A DNA stretch of 64,000 nt, taken from NCBI RefSeq assembly GCF_000801105.2, contig NC_079516.1:23783043-23847042 (forward strand). Direction: 5' to 3'. Of the stretch, positions 1-12,600 are shown piece by piece; the first letter of the stretch is position 1; the number at the start of each line of letters is the position of its first letter. The notes under the pieces are model-generated. The model saw nothing but the letters and a program-made list of their open reading frames with translations, did no database searches and had not been told where the DNA came from. Both the position numbers and the translations under genes were made by a program. The stretch comes from Raphanus sativus. Lineage: Eukaryota; Streptophyta; Magnoliopsida; Brassicales; Brassicaceae.

Positions 1-838
1 TGACATATTAGAGTTTCTGGCTTTAGGATACCAATGTTTTTGTCTCTTACTAATATTATATTTCTAAATTTACTTCCAATTTCTTTATTAGAGTTTGTGA
101 CTTTAGGATATCAATGTCTTTTTCTTTTACTGAAATTGTATTTCTAAATTTACTTCCAATTTTTTTGCCATGTTTACATATTTAAACTACTCAGTAATAA
201 ATATCAAAACCATAGAAGAAAGATGTATCATAATGTTGTTTATAAATATTTGTTTGCATTTGTCATATTTTCATTTTTTTCACCTTCAAATTCCAAATGA
301 AAATAAATGGATTAAAAATAAAATTTTTAAAGTTGATATATGAAATTGGATTTGTATTGTATTTTTCTTGTATATATTGAAAACCTTTTTTAATAATGGT
401 TATTGAAAATATTTTAGTAAAAATAAATTCTTGAATATATGTATATTTTTTGAATCAATTTTTTATATAAATAAATATTCAATATTATTTTGATTTGAAA
501 TATATATATATATATAAAAGTATGCATTCATATTTTCAAACAAATCTATTTTTCTAACTGCTAACCATATTTCAATACAAATTTTGTTTTAACTCCTATA
601 CATATTATCAAACAAACGTTTATTTGTAGCATATGTTCTCAATTCAGATTATGTTGTCTAATAATGATATGAAAACAATAATCTGAAACTGAGTTTTTTT
701 TTCAACTGAAACTGAGTTTTTTTGTAATAGAAATACATTTTGTAATCTCTTTGTAATATATTACTTGACGTATTGTTGTAAGTATATCGTTTATAATTTT
801 TCATCACATTTTGTATATATATAATAAGTGATTAAAAA
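1..838. other. AT-rich intergenic DNA
   Basis: No open reading frame or recognisable gene is visible. A degenerate direct repeat of about 90 bases occurs at the very start: the phrase 'agagtttctggctttagga' near position 10 recurs, slightly changed, near position 89. A short TA run lies near 510. The rest is unstructured AT-rich sequence. Confidence 0.5.
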
Positions 839-965
839 GTGTTAGCTGAAGTGGTTGGTGTGCATTTTTGGGCCAGCAGATTCGGGTTCAAAGCCCAGAA
901 CGTTGATTAATGTTTAATATTGCTCCGTTATTGTTATCCTCGAGTAATGTTATGGTTTAAAAAAA
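839..965 (+). repeat. Possible tRNA-derived SINE remnant
   Basis: A tRNA-like pair of internal promoter boxes is visible: an A-box-like stretch (TTAGCTGAAGTGGTTGG, about 841-858) and a B-box-like stretch (GGGTTCAAAGCCC, about 887-899). There is no cloverleaf good enough for a working tRNA. Box A plus box B followed by unrelated AT-rich sequence is the usual look of an old plant SINE. Ends and target duplications are not clear. Confidence 0.35.
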
Positions 966-1652
966 GTATGTTATGGTTTAGTATTGTTGTAAAACGGTGT
1001 GTTTTATATCAATGGCATACAATTGTAATTTTTGTGAAAAATTTAGGACTAAATACTATTTGTACTTCAGTTTTAATAGATTAAATATCTTAGGGGATAT
1101 ATTCAATTAAGAGTTTGAAGTGATTTGTATTTAAATGACAAATCCACTGTTATTCAAATGTGGATTTTAAAAAACACTTTAAAATCTTATATTATTGAAC
1201 TTGACATTTTATAAAACACTCTAAAATCCACTGTTGTTGAACAAAATTTAAGTTTGAAATTTTAGAGTGCTTTAAGTGTTTTTAGAGTATTTGAAGGGAG
1301 TTCATTAGTTATAAAAATAAAAATACAAATCCCACTGTTTTAGATGAGATTCTAGAGTATTTTAACAAAAATCACGCCAAATTCTCTAATTCTCCTGCAA
1401 TCATCTAAAAACTCATTAAAAATCAAATCACTGCAAATTTCAGATTCAATACACCTCCCTTATTGCATATAACAATCCAACTATTGTGTGATAATGTAAA
1501 ATTCACATTATATTTAAATTCATAATATTTAAATGTTGTTTTATGTTTTCTGAATGAAAGAAACTTGGTTTTGTATTTCATGATTAGACCGGAAGGTGGA
1601 AAACCAAATCGTATTTCATTTGCGTAATATAGTTTCCCACTTTGTTGCTATC

Positions 1653-1660
1653 TATAAATA
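1653..1660 (+). promoter_or_regulatory. TATA box of the cytidine deaminase gene
   Basis: TATAAATA lies 109 bases upstream of the chosen ATG at 1769, a typical distance for a plant TATA box plus a short 5' leader. Confidence 0.65.
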
Positions 1661-1768
1661 GTTTCCGTCCAGTGAGTACTGAGCATCCATCTCGTGATCC
1701 TCATTTCCCGGATCTCCAAAACTCCGACCCGACCCATTTACGCGACCCGAACCGGGTCAACCAGAACA

Positions 1769-2656
1769 ATGGATAAGCCTACCTTCGTAATCTCACCGAA
1801 AGAAGCTGAATCCGCCGCGAATCAACTCGGCGTCTCCGTCCTCCAGCTCCTCCCTTCGCTGGTCAACCCTGCGAAATCCTTCGCCCGACCACCGATCTCA
1901 AAATTCCACGTCGGAGCCGTCGGACTCGGATCGTCGGGTCGGATCTTCCTAGGAGTCAATGTCGAGTTCCCAGGCCTCCCTCTCCACCACTCCATCCACG
2001 CCGAGCAGTTCCTCGTCACCAACCTCACCCTCAACGACGAGCGTCACCTCCGTCACTTCGCCGTCTCCGCCGCGCCGTGCGGACATTGCCGCCAGTTCCT
2101 CCAAGAGATCCGCGACGCGTCGGAGATCAGGCTCGTGATCACCGATCCGAACGCCGCCGCGGCGGATCCCGACGCCGATTCAGACGGATTCCTCCGCCTC
2201 GGGAGCATCTTGCCGCACAGATTCGGTCCCGAGGATCTTCTCGATAGAGACTTCCCTCTCATCCTCGAGCGCCACGATAACAACCTCGCGATCTCGGATC
2301 TCGATCCGATCTCCAACGGAAACGCCGCGGAGTTGAAACGTACGGCTCTGGCGGCGGCGAACAGATCGTACGCGCCGTATAGTTTGTGTCCGTCGGGTGT
2401 TGCGCTGGTGGATTGCGACGGGAAAGTGTATAGAGGTTGGTACATGGAATCGGCGGCGTATAATCCTAGCTTGGGGCCAGTACAGGCGGCGTTGGTGGAT
2501 TACATTGCTAACGGAGGGGGAGGAGGTTACGAGAGAATCGTCGGAGCTGTGCTTGTGGAGAAAGAAGACGCGGTTGTGCGGCAAGAGCACACGGCGAGGT
2601 TGCTTCTACAGATGATATCGCCGAAATGCGATTTCATTGTCTATAATTGCCATTGA
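1769..2656 (+). CDS. CDA1: Cytidine deaminase, intronless
   Basis: Cytidine deaminase converts cytidine and deoxycytidine to uridine and deoxyuridine in cytosolic pyrimidine salvage. The 295-residue product is close to the length I recall for Arabidopsis CDA1 (301). The N-terminal catalytic domain shows the zinc-site histidine and proton-shuttling glutamate as HAE at residues 77-79, and the two zinc cysteines in PCGHC at 103-107. A second, non-catalytic deaminase-like domain follows (from about residue 190, with the conserved RSYAPYSLCPSG segment). This two-domain layout matches the homodimeric plant and E. coli type. The frame stays open upstream to 1694, but the ATG at 1769 begins the conserved MDKP start and sits behind a TATA box, so I chose it. 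There is no intron and no frame damage. Coding GC content is far above the flanks, as expected for a live gene. Confidence 0.95.
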   Translation: MDKPTFVISPKEAESAANQLGVSVLQLLPSLVNPAKSFARPPISKFHVGAVGLGSSGRIFLGVNVEFPGLPLHHSIHAEQFLVTNLTLNDERHLRHFAVSAAPCGHCRQFLQEIRDASEIRLVITDPNAAAADPDADSDGFLRLGSILPHRFGPEDLLDRDFPLILERHDNNLAISDLDPISNGNAAELKRTALAAANRSYAPYSLCPSGVALVDCDGKVYRGWYMESAAYNPSLGPVQAALVDYIANGGGGGYERIVGAVLVEKEDAVVRQEHTARLLLQMISPKCDFIVYNCH

Positions 2657-2689
2657 CCTTTTGAGATAACATACACCAGAAAAAAGAAA

Positions 2690-5600
2690 ATAAAAAAACG
2701 AATATAATAAAAATAAAATGGACTTTCTATTCGTAATTATTTGGTAGCCCCCAAATAAACAAAAAAAAATAGTAATTATTGAAACTTAAAAGTTGAAAGC
2801 GATGCCTTTGCTCTGAATGATGAATGGATGGTGATGAGACGTAAGAGAATATAAGAAGACTGTTTTATCTTATTTGTATTATATATTAATTATTCGAATA
2901 CATTATTACGTTCTTCTGTACTCGGAAAAATTATATTTGGTTAATCATCTTTTATTTTTTTTCATTCAAAATAATAATATTTTTTTTAAAATGCAGAAAA
3001 GAGTCTTTCTACATCTTTTAGTTTCAATTTTCTTTAGATAGCATCTATCTATTCTATTAATTCTGCAGTTTGTCCTGTTGATAAAAGTTGTATCCATTTT
3101 TTAAATTTTATAACTCCCTTTTAATACATTTTAATACACTTTATCTATACACTTATAACTGTCCGTGCTTTTAATCTAAACAACAACTTCTCTTCCATCT
3201 CGAAAATTAACTGACCTTACACCTTTATATCTCGGTCCAATTGAATAGATTTTAAATCAGACTCATTACTATTAGTCTAGTGGGTTGACTATCACATAGA
3301 AAGACTCAAAATAAAATCAGGTCCATTACGTGTGAGTTAGGTCTTGCCGCATTTTCTTTAATACATTTTGCGCTCTAACTTACATGTCAACGCCTTTCTT
3401 CATTTTTATTTGTAAATTTAATCAACAAAGTTATTTATTTTTAAAATATTCAAAGCCTAAAAATATATCCATCCTCATAAGTTTGGTCCAACTATTTGAA
3501 AAATCGATTTATAGATGCGGGTTATGAGTAATTTATGCGGAATGAATGTGGGTTGATGAATGTTGGATCGTGACTGCCCGTCGACCCGCGAAATATTAAG
3601 AAAATAAAAATTAAAAAGTAAATTTAAAAAAATACAGGAATTTAAAAATAATAATTTAAAATTTAAATCATGTATAAATTTGTATTATAAATATACTTTA
3701 ATAATAAAAATCAAATAATAAATTTAAATATATATATATATATATATAACCCGCGGATAACTACAAAATTAAGCAGAGCGGGTGCGAGTACAAAATTATT
3801 TGTTTGTGGATTGTGCGGATCAGATTTTTTGACCAAAACAAAATTGAAAACCCATGGATTAGCGGGTCAGCGGACGAGTTCGACCCACAACCCAATTTTA
3901 ACCGTGCATATACCAGATCAATTTTTAAATTGCTATTATTTAATAAAATATATTTTGATTAATATTTATACATAAATATGATTTTAAAAACAACACAAAT
4001 ATAATCACAAAGAAAAAATATCAAAAATTAAATTTAAAACAAATATATACCCGCCCTTTTAAGGATGGGTCAAAATCTAATATCTATTTTAAAACTCAAT
4101 ACTAAACAAACATAACTAAATAATTTTAAAATAATTTTGAGAGATTCGTTTAATAAAATCTCTAATAATAATGTTATTACTCGCACCAGTGTTTGTTTTA
4201 AATTTTATACATATATAGTTTTTAAACATGAATATTGTTAAATTATTCTTTTGTATTGAATGCCGTTTTACTTTTTATTATACACAATTTTTAATTTTGG
4301 TAAATGTGTAGTTTCATTCGCTTTTTAATTGTATTATAAATTCAAATATAACTCACTTCGTTTAGATTTGGTGAGTGAACAGTTTCACGTGAATTCACCA
4401 GTTTATTTTAAAAGGTTTGACATCTTTAAAAAGAGATAAATTTTCTAATTAGATATGTTTTCTATTAAAAGGTTTGACATCTTCGATGTCTGTATTGTTT
4501 ATGGTAATATGGATTATACTCTGATTTCCATCTAACCGGTTTAGTGTACATTGCAATTAACAAACTTGAATGAGTTATAAACAATTTGTAACCAACACAA
4601 AGTGGTTTATATTTCCAAACTAAAATAGAGTGTTAATTGCAACACAAACCAAAATCCATATATGTAAATTAAAATCACGTTTTATGATTGTTTTAAATAA
4701 GAAAAATGACAATTAATGCTAAAAAGGATTAATTAGTTTTCAATGACATTCACTTGTAATTATAAAGGTGAATTATGATTTAATTCCAAATTGTACTCCA
4801 ATTTTAATAGTTTAAGATATTCCTCTCTAAAGTTTAAATGTCAGCTATCACATCACAAAAGCATGGACGTATATGTGAATCAAACAGAAGAAATTATTCT
4901 GTTTGCTTATGCTTGTTTAGCTCAAATCAGAGAGAAAAAGATCCTATCTTTTCAAATGAACCAAAGAAAATTCAGTATTAATCCGGTATAGTTCTTCTCA
5001 GCTGGGCGAACAAAAGGAATACCAAAATCGAAATCTCAAGGTTAGCCATATCATCCTCTATTTTTGTTACAGATAAAATAAGACTACTTGTCTTGGCGAA
5101 ATTTTATGTAGATGTAGTGTATGATGTTGCGTGGGCCACTTAATCAAGGACAATGAAGACATCGACTTATCAATAAAAGAATAAGCTATGAATGTTGTTT
5201 ACACCATCAATGTAAATATTGATGCCTTAACATGAATTTTCGAAAAGCAATAGTAAAATAAGATGGTCCACAAGCAACTCCTACTATGAGTGGTTAACAA
5301 TTAGTCTAGAAATTTTAGATCACTAATGTTCAGATGGAAGATAGTATACTTTTGTATAACGTTTTTTTTTGTAAAACACTTTTATATAAAGTTAAGCCTT
5401 GGGGTTTATAAATTCAGGGTTTATGATATATAAAAACACTTTATAATAGATGCCGCAAAAAAACACTATAATAGTTTGAAAGCATTATAGACCATATATT
5501 CTAACCAATAGCTAAGTAAGCCATGAATCCAAAGCTAAACCATGCAACAAGCAAGACAATAAATAAAAATATGATAATGACAGTTTTGACTTTTGAGATA

Positions 5601-6465
5601 TCTTTCAACGTATTTAACTTTTATCAAAAAAACTAGCAATGCAATAATCAACATAATCAAGTCATTATTTAGAATGGAAACAACTAACTTCTCGTTTGAA
5701 ACATTTATTAGTTGGGTTGAGTCTAAACCAGTGTTTTAACTGGATCGGACCGACCGGTCGAACCGGTCCGACCGTGACTCGCTGAAGAAGCTGGATCCGG
5801 TTCGGTTTAAAATCCGGATTTAATAAAAACCAGTAAAACCAGCTGAAACCCGGTAAAACCGGTGACCCGGTTTAATTTTAAAACCCGATTCTTAAAAATT
5901 AACATATAATTAAGTGTTTTTATTTTACCATATTCTTAAAATTTGAAATATTAGTTGTAAAAATAAATAAATATGATTGTTTTAGCTGTAAATCATTTGT
6001 TTTTTTTTCACTTTTTAGTTTACATAGTAATCAGATTTATGTTTGTTGTTTATTTTGAGTTAATAAAAGAAGAATATAGAAAGTATTATATGTAGAAGTA
6101 AAGTCTATATAGTATAAATATATAATTATATACATTTTTATATAAATAAAAACCCGGTTCGAACGGTTGAACCGGTCTAACCAATCAACCAGTAGTTTCA
6201 CCGAGTTGGTGTCCGGTCCGGTTTTCAAAACATTGGTCTAAACATAACATTATATGATATCAACAATTACAAATAGTTAAACTACTTACAAAATATATTT
6301 GGAAAACATGTATTATAGTTTTGCATCAAAATATATTTCAAAAAGTAATTGATATTTTACTAACTGTTCCTATTTTTTTTAAAAAAGAAGTTAAGATGGT
6401 ATATATAATTCGACCATATTAGAAAATTAAGATCACATTCAGACATAACAACGAAGGATTAGTGA
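2690..6465. repeat. Tandem intergenic duplication, copy 1
   Basis: Sequence just downstream of CDA1 is repeated in direct orientation at 6466-8085. Shared landmarks are 'aaaatagtaattattg' (2768 and 6541), 'aagtttaaatgtc' (about 4829 and 7050), 'caaggacaatgaagacatcg' (about 5146 and 7386) and 'acttctcgtttgaaacattt' (about 5687 and 7810). Copy 1 is longer because extra DNA lies at about 3010-4080 and 4195-4790 and a hAT MITE sits at 5729-6235. The 3560-3900 part has GC-rich cgggt/gacccg motifs suggesting another decayed MITE. No gene is seen in this block. Confidence 0.75.
5729..6235. mobile_element. hAT-type MITE with 8-bp target duplication
   Basis: The element is flanked by a perfect 8-bp direct repeat, GTCTAAAC, at 5721-5728 and 6236-6243, the target duplication length of hAT elements. 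Its ends are inverted repeats: the left begins CAGTGTTTT and the right, read inward on the other strand, begins CAATGTTTT. Both are followed by GC-rich ccgg-containing stretches around an AT-rich centre. At about 507 bp with no coding capacity it is non-autonomous. The duplicated block at about 7836-7860 has the same flanks without the element, which supports the boundaries. Confidence 0.85.
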
Positions 6466-8085
6466 ACAAAAAAAAACTTCAAAAACGAATAATAAAAATA
6501 AAATGTACTTTCGTAATTATTTGGTACCCAATACAAACAAAAAATAGTAATTATTGGAACTTAAAAGTTGAAAGCGAGTCTCTTGCTCTGAATAATAGTA
6601 ATTATTGGAACTTAAAAAATAGTAATTATTGGAACTTAAAAAATGGATTGTGAACTGTGATGACTGATGAGACTTAAGAAGACTCTTTTTATCTTATTTG
6701 TAAATGTGTTGACAAAAAAACACTGTTATGTTTGCTTCTACTTTGTTAAATTATATTTGGTTAATCATTGACAAGAAAAATATTTGGTAATCATCTTTTT
6801 GAATTTTTTTTTTCTTTCAAAATGAAAATAATGTTTTCAAAATGCAGAGAAGAGGAAAAGAGTCTCTCTACTAAAATATTCTCAATCAATTTTCCGTGGA
6901 AAAACTCATTATTATATACTGTGTTCTTTTTTATTAAAATATCTATTTTAAAAGTCAATATAAAACAAACATATATTACTTAAAAATAATTTTGAAAGAT
7001 TCCTTTAAAGAAATTCTCTAATAATAATATTTTTGTATCCCTCTCCAAAGTTTAAATGTCGGCTATCACATCACGAAAGTAAGTATGCTTATGTGAATCA
7101 AACTCAAATGGAAACACAAGAAATTGTTCTGTATGCTTATGTTTGTTTAGCTCAAATCAAAAAGAAAGGATCCAATCTTTTCAAATGAACCAAATAAATT
7201 TTCAGTCTAATCCGGTATAGTTCTTCTCAACTGAGCAAACAAAAATGTGGAATGATAAAATCGACGCAAGGAATAAGACTAAATCTTAGGTTAGCCATAT
7301 CATCCTCTATTTTGGTTACAAATAAAGCAAGACTAATTGTTTTGGCAATTTTTATGTAGTGGATGATGTTGTGTGGCCACTAATCAAGGACAATGAAGAC
7401 ATCGGCTTATCAATAAAATAATAAGTTATGAATGGTCTCTACAAAATCAATGTACATATTGATGCCTTAAAATGAAATTTTGAAAAGCAATAATATAGTT
7501 AAGATGGTCCACAAGCAATTCCTACTATGAGTGGTTAACAATTAGTCTAGAAATTTTAGATCACTTAATGTTCAGACGGAAGATATAGTACACTTTTGTA
7601 TAAAGTTTAGCCTTAGGGTATATAAATTTAAGGTTTATTATATATATATAAAAACTTTGTAACAGTTTGAAAGCATTATAGACCTTATTCTAACCGATAG
7701 CTAAGCAGGACATGAGTCCAAAGCTAAAACCACGCAACAAACAATACAATGAAAACAGGTTTAAAAGGTGCAATAATCAACATAATCAAGTCACTATTTA
7801 AAACAACTAACTTCTCGTTTGAAACATTTATTACTTGTGTTGGGCCCAAACACAACATTATATGACATCAACAATTACAAATAAAAAAAAACTACGTACA
7901 AATTTGGAAAACATGTATATTATACAATAGTTTAGCATCAAAATATAATTCTAGAAAATAATAGTTAATTTACCAACTGTTCCTGTTTTTCTTTAAGTGA
8001 AGATGGTATAATTCGACCATATTAAAAAAATCAAGATCACATTGAGACTAAACAAAGAAGGACCAATAGTGGTTTGGACAACAAA
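6466..8085. repeat. Tandem intergenic duplication, copy 2
   Basis: This is the second copy of the block at 2690-6465, about 1.6 kb long. It lacks the hAT MITE and the two other insertions, so it is closer to the original unit. The block ends on both copies share 'aattcgaccatatta' (about 6407 and 8010) followed by 'agatcacatt'. An internal triplication of 'aatagtaattattggaactt' occurs at about 6544-6640. No gene is seen. Confidence 0.75.
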
Positions 8086-8744
8086 CTAAAGTGCAAGATC
8101 TATGTCTATTTGTTTGTCAACGAAAGATATATGTCTAATAAGTGACATATTCTTAATTCTATCCTTTTTAAAAGTTACAAAGATTCATAAAACATTATAA
8201 CAAGAAAGTATCATCTAAAATAAAATTTCCATACTAAACTAACAAATACTAATATATACCAAATTATAGAAAATGGTTACATGTGGAGTAAATAACAGAC
8301 AATACAAATTCAAAAGGATAGCTAAATTTATCTTGAAACAATAATGCAGAATATGTACTAAAATACGGTTCCTAAACCGCAAAAAAATAATAGACATAAA
8401 ATTTAGCCTACCTAAATAATATAGAACATTAAAACACACATGTCATATGTTTACAAAGAGAGCAAAATTAGAGTCCAGCTAGTATTGATTTCTTGATTTT
8501 TGACATCAATCATAAAAATATTATTTAAACATAAGTATCATAGAGAAACCGAGAAATATCCATTAACATTCTAAAAGAATACACCATGATTCAATAGGTT
8601 TTCCAAGACCCATCAACTATGTACAGCTAATATATTAATCTTATATATGAATCACGATGCGGAATGCCACAAGTGCTCAAACATCCAAATTTAGCTATAA
8701 ATTTGAGCTATAAATTTGCAAGAAGATGCATATTTCGGAATGTA
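8086..8744. other. AT-rich intergenic DNA
   Basis: I see no gene, RNA or clear repeat here. Short open frames on either strand have no coding character. Confidence 0.4.
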
Positions 8745-9060
8745 TTGTAAAATGTAGAACACAGAAGTGTAAAGACATGAAGCATAATGTAAAATGTAAG
8801 ACGCTCAATGCACAAGTCTATTGTAAGATACAAAATGTATTATAAAATATAGAATGCAGAAGTATAAAGACATGATGCAAAATGTAGGACACTCAATGCA
8901 TAAGTGTGTAAATTCAGAATGTATTGTAAAATATAGAATGCAGAAGTGTAAAGACATGATGCAAAATGTGCATACAACAACCAAATGAATGCAGAAGTGT
9001 AAAGACATGATGCAAAATGTGCATACAACAACCAAATGAATGCAGAAAGCGAAATGTAGG
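8745..9060. repeat. Minisatellite of about 80-bp and 51-bp units
   Basis: The core 'gcagaagtgtaaagacatga' and close variants recur at about 8762, 8858, 8939 and 8990. The last two units are an almost perfect 51-bp tandem pair ending in 'catacaacaaccaaatg'. Earlier units are about 80-95 bp and contain 'gtattgtaaaat' and 'ctcaatgca'. The repeat opens reading frames on the minus strand, but their repetitive composition makes coding unlikely. Confidence 0.75.
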
Positions 9061-9126
9061 AAGCTCATACAACAGTTAAATTTAGTAATACAACTACATG
9101 ATTGTCATTCCCCCAAATTCAGAATG

Positions 9127-9648
9127 TTAAACAAAGGGTTTAGTGGATATAACCCATATAGTTTCTAGAGTCGAGCAAGTTAAGAAGTTTGAAAAGCAAA
9201 TACCTGTCACAGAACTGCTACACTTCAAATTTCCTCAGAATCTCTTAAACAACATGCTCCTTCTGAAGCACAAACCTGAAGAAATAAAAATAATTAGTCT
9301 TTACTTACTTAGTATTCCCAAGCTTACCTTGTTCCTTCTAATACTTAAGCCGTTTGGTTTTATCCCCAAATTCAGAATGTTCAACAAACGGTTTAGTGGA
9401 TAACCCATATAGTTTCTAGAGTCAAGCAAGTTATAAACTACATCAGACTAAAAAAGTTACAAAGAGGTTTGAAAAGCAAAATACCTGTTGCATAAGTCTG
9501 ATGCACTTGAAATTTCCTCATAATCTCTTAAACAGCATGCTCCTTCCGAAGCACAAACCTGAAGAAATAAAAAATAATTAGTCTTTACTTACATAGTATT
9601 CCCAAAGCTTACCTTGTTCCTTCTAATGCTTAAGCCGTTTGGTTTTAT
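9127..9648. repeat. Two-copy tandem repeat of about 255 bp with exon-like cores
   Basis: Two consecutive copies begin near 9130 (gggtttagtggatat) and 9380 (ggtttagtggata) and each ends in 'cttaagccgtttggtttta'. Read on the minus strand, each contains an exon-like block bounded by a strong acceptor (ttatttcttcag) and a GT donor: 9204-9275 and 9485-9558. The second block is open in one frame and would read VCASEGACCLRDYEEI. The first has stops at the equivalent place. Minus-strand GTAAGC donors also lie beside each copy. This suggests a duplicated and decaying exon of a minus-strand gene, possibly the unit at 14.4-15.3 kb. Confidence 0.6.
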
Positions 9649-12600
9649 CTGCCAACCCTTGATAACTTGTTACAATCAGCTGGTCGTTAATTTCCATCCA
9701 GCAAATCTTTTTTTGTAAGCCATGAGGAGTGAAGCCATGGGTAGTAAATCACAGTCTTTTGCCTTGAGACTTATGAGCCGTTTGGTTTTAATTGCCATCC
9801 CCAAACAACTTTTTCTAAGCAGCTGGTCGTTAACTTCCATCCAGCAAGGCTTAGAACTGCCCCATTGACATTGTCTTTCGTATTATGTTTCCATCCAACA
9901 AGTCTTTTTATCGATCTGTCTTTTGTAAGCCATGAGTAGTGAAATAAGGAATCTGTTTTCAATTAGTAGTCTCTGTCTTGAGATCTTAAGACGTTGGCCA
10001 TTACTCTATCCGTCCATATAATCTAAAACAGATTCTGTCAAGCCGTGGGTAGTAAAAGTGTTCGTCTTAACTCATAAGACTTGTAAGCCGTGTGGTCTTT
10101 TTTTTTTTCATCCACCAATGACTTTTTTTCTGGGTTATTGGTCGTTATATCCAATCCAACAAGTCTTAAACCTCCTACATTTTCTTTGTCTTTATCAAGA
10201 CATTTGTTAGCCGTGGGTAAGGAATCTGTTTTCAGTTATAGTCTATGTCTTTAGACTTCCTCAAACCGTTCAAATAACTGAAAATAGATTCTCATCAAGC
10301 CGTGGGTAGTAAATCTTTGTAAGCCGTGGGTTGGAAGGAATCTGTTTAAAGTTATAGTCCTTGTCTTAAGACTTCCTCGTAAAAGTCTTTTGTCTTTAAG
10401 ACTTGTAAGCTATGTGGTCTTATTTTCCATCCACTAATGACATTTTCTTGGGCTGTTGGTCGTTATTTCCAATCCAACAAGCCTTAAACCTCCCACATTT
10501 TTTTGTCTTTGTCAAGACATTTGTAAGCCCTGAGTAATGAATCTGTTTTCAGTTATAGTCTATGTCTTTAGACTTTGTTCAAATAACTGAAAACAGATTT
10601 TCATCAAGCCGTTGGTAAGGAAGGAATTTGTAAGCCGTGGGTAATGAATCTGTTTTCAGTTATAGTCTATGTCTTTAGACTTTCTCAAACCGTAACCATT
10701 GAAATAACTGAAAACAGATTCTCATCAAGCCGTGGGTAAGGAAGGAATCTGTTTTCGGTTATGGTCCTTGTCTTAAGACTTCCTCGTAAAAGTCTTTTGT
10801 CTTTAAGACTTGTAAGCCGTGTGGTCTTATTTTCCATCCAATGACGACATTTTCCTGGGCTGTTGGTCGTTATTTCCAATCCAACCAGTCTTGAACCTCC
10901 TACAGTTTCTTTGTCTTTGTCAAGACATTTGTAAGCCCTTAATGAATCTGCTTTCAGTTATAGTCTATGTCTTTAGACTTTTTTCAAATAACTGAAAACA
11001 TATTCTCATCAAGCCGTGGGTAAGGAAGGAATTTGTAAGCCATGGGTAATGAATCTTTTTTCAGTTATAGTCTATGTCTTTAGACTTTCTCAAACCGTAA
11101 CCAATCAAACAACTGAAAACAGATTCTCATCAAGCCATGGGTAAGGAAGGAATCTGTTTTCGGTTATGGTCCTTGTCTTAAGACTTCCTTGTAAAAGTCT
11201 TTTGTCTTTAAGACTTGTAAGCCGTGTGATCTTATGTTCCATCTACTAATGCCTTTTTTCTGGACTGTTGGTTGTTATTTCCAATCCAACAAGTCTTAAA
11301 CCTCCTACATTTTATTTGTCTTTGTCAAGACATTTGTAAGCCGTGGGTAAAGAGGAATCTGTTTTCAGTTATAGTCTTTGTCTTAAGACTTTTTCAAAAT
11401 GTAACCATGAAAATAAACTGAAAAGAGATTCTTGTCAAGCCGTGGGTAGTTAAAGTCTCATCTTTAAGACTTGTAAGCCGTGTGGTATTATTATCTATCC
11501 ACTAATGATTTTTTTATGGGCTGTTGGTCGTTATTTCCAATCCAACAAGTCTTAAGCCCCTCGCATTGTCTTTGTCTTTGTCAAGACATTTGTAAGCCGT
11601 GGGTAAGGAATCTATTTTCTGTTACAGTCTTCGTCTTTAAGACTTTCTCAAACCGCAACCATGCAAATAACTGAAAACAGATTCTTCTCAATCCGTGGGT
11701 ACTTAAACTTCTTTTGTCTTTAAGACTACTGAGTCGCATGCTCTTATTTGCCATCCCCTAACATCCTTCTTTGTACATGCACTACCAACCCATATTCTCG
11801 GTCAAATTAACAATCTTACAATAGGGGATGGCATAAGTTTCTTCTAGAGGTAACAAGGGACAATGTTCCCAAATAAGAATCTAACAGAACACTATTAGAT
11901 TAGTGTCTGTCTATGATCTTTTTTGTAAGCCAAGTGGAGTGAAGTACGGAATCTGTTTTCAATCTTAGCCTTTGTCTTAAGACTTTCTTAAGCCGTTGGT
12001 TGTTACTCCATCCATCAATAGCGATCAAAAACAGAATTTTGAAAGCCGTGGGTAGTAAAAAAAAGTCTTTTGTCTTAAGACTTGTAATCTGTGTGGTGTT
12101 ATTTCTATCCAGCAAGTCTTATATTTACCCCATTTTCATTGTCTTTTATCTAAAAGATATTTGTAAGCCGTGGGTAAGGAATCTGTTTTCAGTTCTTAGT
12201 CTTTGACTTAAGACATTCTTAAGCTATTGGTCGTTAACAACTCCATTCCATTCAAATAACTGAAAACAGATGGTGGATAAAGCCGTGGGTAGTAAATCAC
12301 AGTCTTTTGCCTTGAGAATTATAAGCCGTTTGGTTTTAGTTGCCATCCCCAAACAACTTTTTCTAAGCAGCTGGTCGTTAATTTCCATCCAGCAAGGCTT
12401 AGAACTGCCCAATTGACATTGTCTTTCGTATTATGTTTCCATCCAACAAGTCTTTTTACCGATCTGTCTTTTGCAAGCCATGAGTAGTGAAATATGGAAT
12501 CTGTTTTCAATTAGTAGTCTCTGTCTTGAGATCTTAATCCGTTGGTCATTACTCTATCCATCCATATAATCAAAAACAGATTCTCGACAAGCCGTGGGTA

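Noticed and set aside
1822..2615. Open frames on both strands overlapping CDA1
   Set aside because: They are shadows of a GC-rich conserved gene and show no family motifs.
8805..9068. Cysteine-rich minus-strand proteins (FCIMSLHFC repeats)
   Set aside because: They arise from reading a minisatellite; no start context, signal peptide or conserved family is seen.
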